DNA of 10,662 bases. It comes from Phycisphaerales bacterium (GTDB lineage Bacteria; Planctomycetota; Phycisphaerae; Tepidisphaerales; Tepidisphaeraceae). A model generated the notes under the pieces. That model was not told the origin of the DNA. It saw only the letters and a list, made by a program, of their open reading frames with translations, and ran no database searches. The stretch spans positions 1-10,662 of the forward strand of contig JAQGHH010000145.1 of NCBI GenBank assembly GCA_028288945.1, written 5' to 3'. Both the position numbers and the translations under genes were made by a program. Shown here one piece after another: positions 6,368 to 10,662 of this stretch (the first letter of the stretch is position 1; the number at the start of each line of letters is the position of its first letter).

Positions 6368-8175
6368 TAGCGCTTCACCTCGATGGACTTGAACATCACC
6401 ATCGCCCGCGGGTTGAGCGGCAGGCCGGTGACGTTGTCGCGGAACATGTAGCTGTTCACGTACGCGTAGATCGGGAGGATCGGCGCTTCGTCGAGCAGGA
6501 TTTTCTCCGCCTGCTCGAAATATCGCAGGCGCTTGTCGGCATCGGGCTCGAGATCGGCTTTGTCGCAAAGGTCGGCGTATTGTTGGTTGTCCCAACCGGA
6601 GTCGTTGTTGCCGCCGCCGGGGCGGTACTTGTCGGTGAAGGTGGAGGGGTCGTTGTAGTCGCCATACCAACTGGCGCGGGCGACTGCGTAGTCCTTGCTG
6701 TGCAGGCGGTCGCGGAACATTTTAATTTCGATGCCTTCCAGCCGGATGTCGATCCCCAGCTTGTCCTGCCACTGACGGTGCACGTTCTCGGCGATGGGGC
6801 CGTGCTGGCCTTCGTTGTTGAACAGGAGCGAGACGTTCGGAAACCCGCGGCCCTCGGGGTATCCCGCCTCGGCCATGAGCGTGCGCGCCTTCTCCACGTC
6901 CCTGGCAAAACCTTCGGGCGAATGATAGCGCGGGAACGCGCCGACGGGAATGTAAGTGGTCGCCGGCGGCTCGCCCATCCGCGTGATCGTGTCAACGATC
7001 TCCTGCTTGTCCAATGCCATCGAGAGGGCGCGGCGTACTTTCACGTCGGCGAAGGGATTTTTCGCACCGTTGCTGAGCGTCGGCTGACAATTGAACGAAT
7101 AGAAATAAGTGCCGAAGCTTGTGTAGATATGCAGGTCGCGGCGTTCATCCAACAGCGGCAGGCCCTTTGCCCGGCGGGCGGGATTCTCTGCTCGCGCTCC
7201 ATCCCCTTTGGCCTTGAGTTCAGCGCCGATTTCACCGGGGATTTCTGAAATCCAATCCACACCGCCGGATTGGTACATCTCGTAAGCCCACTGCATGTCA
7301 TCGGCCGCGACTTGGTCGATCACCTTGCTCTTCACGTTCGCGCGGTCCCAGTAGTACGGGTTGGCTTCGATTCGCAGTCGGCGTTTGAATTCCCACGACT
7401 TGAGCAGATACGCGCCGTTGGTGACGAGCTGGGGCGGGCGCGTGAATTCCTTGTCATAGATCCGCTGGCCCGTGCGCTGGAACGTATTCTTGTCGAGGAA
7501 CTTCTCCATCGACTTTTCATTGAGGGGGAACATCGGCGGGAACGCGACGATGTCGGGGAAGAACGCGACGGGATGTTCGAGCGTCACCCGTAGCATCCGC
7601 GGGTCCGCGTTCGAGAGTTCGATGCCTCTAACGCCGGGAGGCGGCTTGATGTTCGGCTCGGGGGGTGGAACACGTCCGGCATTCTTGGCAGCCTTCTTGT
7701 CTTCGTCCCATCGGTAGTAGGCGGCGGTGCGCGCCTTCACGTAATCGGGGAAAGCCTTCTCGTATTCTTCCGCGCCTTTCATGTAGTGAAGGAGGTAGGT
7801 GTAGTCGCCGGGCTCTTCGAGCATCCGCCGCCAGGCGAAGTAAAAATCCTGGGCGAGCACGTTGTCGCCGTTGCTCCACTTGGCGGTCGGGCGGATGTGG
7901 AAGGTGTAGACGGTTTTATCGGGGCTGATCTCTACCTCGGCACAGCCCGGGACGGCTTCCAGCGTCTTGGGATCGAGGGCGTAGAGGCCTTCCCAGAGGG
8001 CATAGCCCAGGCGGATGTCCTGCATCCAGGACATGCGGTTGGGGTCGAGGGTTCCGATCTCGCCGCGGTTGATGAAGCTAAAGTCGGCTTTCTGCCGGGC
8101 CGCGCCGCCGGACCAGAGCATCATCCCGCCCAGCAAAGCCAGGAGTGCGACGGGGATGACGAGGAGTCGGAGCAT
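6367..8175 (-). CDS. Extracellular solute-binding protein family 5, OppA-like (set A peptide transporter)
   Basis: Peptide-binding receptor of set A, 602 aa. The N-terminus MLRLLVIPVALLALLGGMML is a hydrophobic export signal. There is no lipobox Cys (the first Cys is at 78), so the protein is either released by signal peptidase I near residues 25-26 or stays anchored. OppA hallmarks are FINRGEIGTLDPNRM (34-48), YTFHIRPTAKWSNGD (90-104), TNGAYLLKSWEFKRRLRIEA (252-271), then NPYYWD, VRRALSMALDK (380-390), WYGDYNDPSTF (503-513) and the C-terminal LDEAPILPIYAY. Two insertions relative to OppA stand out: a charged, Pro-rich stretch at about 146-182 and another at about 322-345. ATG 8175 has no Shine-Dalgarno; the bases before it read CTCCTC. 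The gene lies 41 bases after the secreted-protein gene and ends in a TAATG overlap with its DppB partner. The strong OppA resemblance makes an oligopeptide ligand likely. Confidence 0.95.
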   Translation of the reverse strand: MLRLLVIPVALLALLGGMMLWSGGAARQKADFSFINRGEIGTLDPNRMSWMQDIRLGYALWEGLYALDPKTLEAVPGCAEVEISPDKTVYTFHIRPTAKWSNGDNVLAQDFYFAWRRMLEEPGDYTYLLHYMKGAEEYEKAFPDYVKARTAAYYRWDEDKKAAKNAGRVPPPEPNIKPPPGVRGIELSNADPRMLRVTLEHPVAFFPDIVAFPPMFPLNEKSMEKFLDKNTFQRTGQRIYDKEFTRPPQLVTNGAYLLKSWEFKRRLRIEANPYYWDRANVKSKVIDQVAADDMQWAYEMYQSGGVDWISEIPGEIGAELKAKGDGARAENPARRAKGLPLLDERRDLHIYTSFGTYFYSFNCQPTLSNGAKNPFADVKVRRALSMALDKQEIVDTITRMGEPPATTYIPVGAFPRYHSPEGFARDVEKARTLMAEAGYPEGRGFPNVSLLFNNEGQHGPIAENVHRQWQDKLGIDIRLEGIEIKMFRDRLHSKDYAVARASWYGDYNDPSTFTDKYRPGGGNNDSGWDNQQYADLCDKADLEPDADKRLRYFEQAEKILLDEAPILPIYAYVNSYMFRDNVTGLPLNPRAMVMFKSIEVKR

Positions 8176-8216
8176 GAGGAGTGCGGCTTATCGCCGTGAT
8201 CCGACCGTCGCCGTCG

Positions 8217-9242
8217 TCAGGGCGCGGATTTAATCGCGTCTTCGACGGCGGTGATGCGGGTGTCGATTTCGCCTGCGGTTGTCTCGTTATTGATCGTCGA
8301 AAGAAGGTGGGCGGCCTTCTTGAGCGGATCGTTCTTCAACGGCCCCGCCGCGACCTCGAATGCACCGGCGGTTTGGCGGATGACTTCGACCAGTTCGGGC
8401 TTGGAGTCGGCGGCGTTTTGCTTCGCAGCGCCTTTCAGCAGGTCGAGCATCAACTGTTGCGCCTGGCGCTGTTGCGGGACAGTCATCGCCTGCCACACAT
8501 TCACGTTGACGAAGAACTTGCAGGCGAGCGTGTCCGCCAGCGGCTGGGGAGGGGCGAAGTCTTCGTACAATTTGACGCGGTACTCGAACAGCCCGATGGG
8601 GATGGGCAGATAAGGCTTGAGGACCGCGGGCTGGAAGCCGCGCAGGCCGCCGGCATCCGTTTGAAGCAGCAGCGTGTTATACGCTTCCTCGGCAACCGCC
8701 CCGGTGGAATGCAGCTTGGCGGCATCGATCACCGCCTGGCCCATGGGGCCGGGGGCTTGCAGGCCCAGGATCATCGAGGGGAGGATGTACTTCGCCGCCT
8801 TTAGGCCCCACAGGGCGACCGCGGGGTTCTTGTCTTTGGTGAATGCGATGGTCGCCCCGGAGAGGCGGGTGTTGCCCGCTTTGGCGGCGACCCGCGCGAC
8901 GGCTATCGCCGCACTAAGCCGGACGTGAAAGTCCGGACTATTGGCGAGCGGCAGGACGGCCGCGTTCAGCGAGTCGGCATATTCGTCGAGGAAGCCGGAG
9001 GAGACAGTGGGATAGCTCGCCTCGTTGGCCAGCAGGTCCCGGGCGTTCTTCTGTATCTTGGCGTCCTCGGAGCTCAGATTCTTGATCTGTGCGGCGACGA
9101 ACGTGTCGATCACCGGGCGGCTGGATTTGGCGTCCACGGATTCGCGGACGGATTTGGTCAACTGCCCCATCGCGGCTGGGCCGGACCCGAAGGCGATTAG
9201 CAGGATGAGGAGGAGATGGCGGGTCTGGCGGTGGTGGCTCAA
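8217..9242 (-). CDS. Secreted protein of unknown function with HEAT-like helical repeats, first gene of the transporter operon
   Basis: I do not recognise the family. From TTG 9242 the product is 341 aa. It has a textbook Sec signal: basic n-region (SHHRQTRH), hydrophobic LLLILLIAF, and likely cleavage near AMG|QL (24-26). The mature part is almost all helical. Two stretches look like HEAT/Armadillo units: PDFHVRLSAAIAVARVAA (about 103-120) and KNPAVALWGLKAAKYILP (about 138-155). A more divergent C-terminal half contains FFVNVNVW and ends in a helical acidic tail. No catalytic motif is evident. I chose TTG 9242 because GGAG lies 8 nt upstream and it gives a compact signal peptide. An in-frame GTG at 9269 would add nine residues but lacks a good Shine-Dalgarno. 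Its position suggests co-expression with the peptide transporters, so an accessory envelope role is possible but unproven. Confidence 0.85.
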   Translation of the reverse strand: MSHHRQTRHLLLILLIAFGSGPAAMGQLTKSVRESVDAKSSRPVIDTFVAAQIKNLSSEDAKIQKNARDLLANEASYPTVSSGFLDEYADSLNAAVLPLANSPDFHVRLSAAIAVARVAAKAGNTRLSGATIAFTKDKNPAVALWGLKAAKYILPSMILGLQAPGPMGQAVIDAAKLHSTGAVAEEAYNTLLLQTDAGGLRGFQPAVLKPYLPIPIGLFEYRVKLYEDFAPPQPLADTLACKFFVNVNVWQAMTVPQQRQAQQLMLDLLKGAAKQNAADSKPELVEVIRQTAGAFEVAAGPLKNDPLKKAAHLLSTINNETTAGEIDTRITAVEDAIKSAP

Positions 9243-9250
9243 GTGCGAAT

Positions 9251-9254
9251 CTCC
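9251..9254 (-). promoter_or_regulatory. Shine-Dalgarno GGAG supporting the TTG 9242 start
   Basis: On the minus strand GGAG precedes TTG 9242 by 8 nt. The competing GTG at 9269 has only a weak GC-rich purine stretch before it. Confidence 0.45.
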
Positions 9255-9320
9255 GAGGGGTGCGGACACCGTAAAAGCCCGCCACCGGTCCGCGATCCTG
9301 GAATGGGCGGGAGGGGGCGA

Positions 9321-9349
9321 ACGCTATCAGATGCCCGAAAACGTGTCAA
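9321..9349 (-). promoter_or_regulatory. Sigma-70-like promoter for the transporter operon
   Basis: On the minus strand a perfect TTGACA (9349-9344) is followed after 17 nt by TAGCGT (9326-9321). The latter keeps the three most conserved -10 positions (T, A and the final T). Initiation near 9314 would leave a leader of roughly 45-72 nt before the first gene, depending on its start. No other good promoter is seen before the whole seven-gene block. The -35 box is one half of the GTCAAG/CTTGAC inverted repeat shared with the rex promoter. Confidence 0.5.
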
Positions 9350-9363
9350 GGAAATGGCCGGGC

Positions 9364-9391
9364 TTGACGCCCATGGGCAGGATGAAATAAT
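9364..9391 (+). promoter_or_regulatory. Sigma-70-like promoter for rex
   Basis: TTGACG (9364-9369; 5 of 6 matches) and AATAAT (9386-9391; 5 of 6 matches) are separated by 16 nt. Initiation would be near 9398, about 55 nt before ATG 9454. It stands back to back with the operon promoter: the two -35 boxes are 14 bp apart, so two polymerases would probably compete for the region. Confidence 0.55.
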
Positions 9392-9453
9392 CCGCCCCGG
9401 GGCTCGACGGCGGCTTCCCGCGATTCGATCCCGAAGGACCAAGGAATCGCCGC

Positions 9454-10110
9454 ATGGACCAACCCCGACCGGACGCCGTTCCCGATCCCGCCGTCAGAAG
9501 GCTCAGCCTTTACCTGCGCCAGCTCGAAGGCTTCAAAAAGAAGGACCGCCGGACCATCTCCAGCAAGCAGCTGGGCGAGAGTCTGGGCCTTACCGATGCC
9601 CAGGTGCGAAAGGACCTGGCTTACTTTGGCCAGTTCGGCCACCCCGGCATCGGCTACCGCGTCGACGACCTCATCGGCCAGGTCCGCCACATCCTTGGGA
9701 CCGATAAGACCTGGAACGTGGTGATGGTCGGCGCCGGCAACCTCGGCCGGGCGCTGTCGGCCTATCGCGGATTCAGCTCCAAAGGCTTCCGGCTCGTCGC
9801 GGTCTTCGATAACGACCCGTCGAAGGTTGGAAAGAAGCTGGGGCCATTTTCGATTCAGCCGCTCAGCGATCTGGAGGCGACGGCGCAAAAGCAGTCGGTG
9901 CGGCTGGGGATCGTGGCCGTGCCCGCCGACAGCGCGCAGGCCGTGGCGGACCAACTGGTGGCCGCCGGCGTACGCGGGCTGCTGAATTTCGCGCCGGTGT
10001 CGATCACCGTGCCGCGGGGCGTCGCGCTGAACAGCGTGGATCTGGCGGTGCAGTTGGAGCAGCTATCATTCCAGGTGAATTTGACGCCGATGCCGGAATC
10101 GCGGCACTAA
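9454..10110 (+). CDS. rex: Redox-sensing transcriptional repressor Rex
   Basis: Dimeric cytoplasmic repressor that senses the NADH/NAD+ ratio; NADH binding releases it from DNA. The product is 218 aa, the usual length for Rex. The N-terminal winged-helix domain (about 10-85) begins with AVRRLSLYLRQLEG. It contains TISSKQLGESLGLTDAQVRK followed by DLAYFGQFGHPGIGY (47-68), the highly conserved recognition helix and adjoining turn. The Rossmann domain has the dinucleotide motif VGAGNLGRAL (92-101) and an acidic residue ending strand 2 (VAVFDND, D119), which favours NAD(H) over NADP(H). LLNFAPVSITVPRGV and the C-terminal helix, which is swapped in the dimer, complete the family pattern. ATG 9454 is supported by AAGGA 8 nt upstream. 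It is divergent from the transporter operon and followed by proS. Typical targets in other bacteria are fermentation and respiration genes; targets here are unknown. Confidence 0.97.
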   Translation: MDQPRPDAVPDPAVRRLSLYLRQLEGFKKKDRRTISSKQLGESLGLTDAQVRKDLAYFGQFGHPGIGYRVDDLIGQVRHILGTDKTWNVVMVGAGNLGRALSAYRGFSSKGFRLVAVFDNDPSKVGKKLGPFSIQPLSDLEATAQKQSVRLGIVAVPADSAQAVADQLVAAGVRGLLNFAPVSITVPRGVALNSVDLAVQLEQLSFQVNLTPMPESRH

Positions 10111-10152
10111 TCGCGAGACGCGGTGCGGACCCTGCACATGCCGGAAATGAGC

Positions 10153-10230
10153 ATGTAGGGTGGGCGTACTCGCCCACCGTTTCGCGCTTGGGCAAAAGAT
10201 GACCGGTGGGCGAGTACGCCCACCCTACAT
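10153..10230. repeat. Perfect 27-bp inverted repeat with nested palindromes (24-nt loop)
   Basis: Bases 10153-10179 and 10204-10230 are exact reverse complements, separated by 24 nt. Each arm is itself a palindrome, GGTGGGCG-N4-CGCCCACC (10159-10178 and 10205-10224), so the element could form one long hairpin or two small ones. It begins 42 bases after the rex stop and ends 64 bases before proS. No T-run follows, so it is not a standard intrinsic terminator. The form fits a small palindromic mobile repeat (REP or MITE-like). I recall similar GGTGGGC...GCCCACC sequences between planctomycete genes, but copy number cannot be checked here. Confidence 0.9.
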
Positions 10231-10251
10231 AGTCTGCGTGGACGCCGGCAC

Positions 10252-10268
10252 GTTCGGCAGAGCCGAAC
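10252..10268. repeat. Short perfect hairpin GTTCGGC-AGA-GCCGAAC
   Basis: Seven-base arms (10252-10258 and 10262-10268) flank a 3-nt loop. The hairpin lies between the 27-bp inverted repeat and the proS start. No T-run follows it. It may be part of the same composite intergenic repeat or a structure in the proS leader. Confidence 0.7.
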
Positions 10269-10272
10269 CTAC

Positions 10273-10293
10273 GGACAATTGACCAAGGACAAT
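10273..10293 (+). repeat. 14-nt direct repeat GGACAAT with the proS ribosome binding site in its second copy
   Basis: GGACAAT occurs at 10273-10279 and 10287-10293, offset by 14 nt. The first copy is part of a near-palindrome (GGACAATTGACC). The proS Shine-Dalgarno AAGGA (10285-10289, 5 nt before ATG 10295) overlaps the start of the second copy, so repeat sequence has been taken up as the translation signal or happens to coincide with it. Confidence 0.6.
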
Positions 10294-10294
10294 A

Positions 10295-10662
10295 ATGCGT
10301 TGGACCCAATCCCTCATCCCGACCCAAAAAGAAACCCCGGCGGACGCGCAGATCGCGAGCCATCAACTCATGCTCCGTGCGGGGCTGATCCGTCAGCTTA
10401 CCGCGGGGGCGTATGACTTCCTGCCGCTGGGGTTGCGCAGTTTGCACAAGGCGTCGCAGATCGTGCGCGAGGAGATGAACGCGATCGGGTGCGCGGAGGT
10501 GCTGCTGCCCGCGCTGCAGCCGATGGAGCTTTGGCAGCGGAGCGGCCGCGACGTGAGCTACGGCGACAACCTGCTGAAGCTTAAGGACCGCCACGGCCGG
10601 CTGATCGTGCTCGGGCCGACGCATGAGGAAGTCATCACCGAAATGGTGTCGGCGTACGTCAG
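10295..10662 (+). CDS. proS: Prolyl-tRNA synthetase, N-terminal part (cut by window edge)
   Basis: Class II aminoacyl-tRNA synthetase that charges tRNA-Pro with proline in the cytoplasm. Only the first 122 residues are present; bacterial-type enzymes are around 570 aa. The N-terminus MRWTQSLIPTQKETPADAQI is typical of the bacterial type. LMLRAGLIRQLTAGAYDFLPLG (about 26-47) and the following helix LHKASQIVREEMNAIGCAEVLLPALQP carry motif 1. ELWQRSGR precedes LKLKDRHGRLIVLGPTHEEVIT, whose GPTHEE is the proline/adenylate-binding segment (TxEE). ATG 10295 is supported by AAGGA 5 nt upstream. The gene lies 184 bases after rex on the same strand and may be co-transcribed, although repeats fill the gap. 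The frame stays open to the last base. The distinction from the shorter archaeal-type ProS rests on the N-terminus, since the editing insertion lies beyond the window. Confidence 0.95.
   Translation, partial: MRWTQSLIPTQKETPADAQIASHQLMLRAGLIRQLTAGAYDFLPLGLRSLHKASQIVREEMNAIGCAEVLLPALQPMELWQRSGRDVSYGDNLLKLKDRHGRLIVLGPTHEEVITEMVSAYV

Noticed and set aside
5588..6370. Plus-strand open frame of 260 codons
   Set aside because: It lies wholly antisense to the set A DppB-type gene. The product is rich in Arg, Gln, Asp and Gly with no domain pattern, as expected for a shadow frame in GC-rich DNA.
6368..6670. N-terminal extension of the set A DppB-type reading frame up to 6670
   Set aside because: The extension is a low-complexity Arg/Pro/Gln out-of-frame reading of the binding-protein gene. 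The standard DppB N-terminus MGRFIATRLL starts at 6367 with its own GAGGTG.
6580..7248. Plus-strand open frame of 222 codons opposite the OppA-like gene
   Set aside because: Repetitive Val/Gly-rich composition mirrors the third-position GC of the real gene. It has no start signal and no family motif.
9345..9368. GTCAAG-N12-CTTGAC as a Rex operator
   Set aside because: It does not match the known TTGTGA-N6-TCACAA type in sequence or spacing, and the two halves are better explained as the divergent -35 boxes.
10153..10230. Intrinsic terminator of rex
   Set aside because: The hairpin is strong, but no T-run follows it in either orientation and the loop is 24 nt, so a palindromic repeat element is the better reading.
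10153..10293. CRISPR-like repeats
   Set aside because: There are only two inverted arms and a different short direct repeat, with no regularly spaced identical direct repeats and no cas genes.
10004..10624. Minus-strand open frame of 206 codons spanning the rex end, repeats and proS start
   Set aside because: It runs antisense through two well-identified genes and through palindromic repeats, so the peptide has no coherent composition.

Overview
The window is GC-rich, densely packed bacterial DNA. It suggests a free-living member of the Planctomycetota (Phycisphaerae-like) or a related phylum. The reasons are the high GC, several starts with a poor or absent Shine-Dalgarno, a Rex repressor, and palindromic intergenic repeats of a kind I recall from planctomycete genomes. 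This assignment is an inference from style, not from a marker gene.

Layout. (1) Bases 2-136 (+) hold the C-terminal end of an unidentified protein. (2) Bases 174 to about 9242 (-) form a seven-gene, closely spaced, probably co-transcribed block. In transcription order it encodes a secreted helical-repeat protein of unknown function, then two complete but divergent sets of oligopeptide/dipeptide ABC transporter parts. Set A is a family 5 solute-binding protein (6367-8175), a DppB-type permease (5441-6367) and a DppC-type permease (4302-5357). Set B has the same order: binding lipoprotein (2376-4247), DppB-type permease (1381-2379), DppC-type permease (174-1388). Several junctions overlap (TAATG, ATGA, ATGCCTGA), consistent with translational coupling. 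(3) Bases 9243-9453 are a divergent control region. Two sigma-70-like promoters stand back to back, and their -35 boxes form an inverted repeat. (4) Bases 9454-10110 (+) encode the NADH/NAD+-sensing repressor Rex. (5) Bases 10111-10294 carry a cluster of repeats, dominated by a perfect 27-bp inverted repeat. (6) Bases 10295-10662 (+) are the start of prolyl-tRNA synthetase, cut by the window edge.

How the genes work together. The binding proteins would capture peptides outside the cytoplasmic membrane and deliver them to DppB/DppC heterodimers. No ATP-binding subunit (DppD/DppF type) is encoded with either set, so both must use ATPases encoded elsewhere, possibly shared. The secreted first gene may be an accessory factor, but nothing in its sequence proves that. 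Rex faces the operon across a shared control region, so redox control of peptide uptake is possible, although I see no convincing Rex operator.

No tRNA, rRNA, CRISPR array, transposase or phage gene is visible. No gene-free stretch exceeds 300 bases. The most unusual items are the tandem ATPase-less transporter sets, the large extracytoplasmic insertion in the set B DppC protein, and the three kinds of palindromic or direct intergenic repeats.
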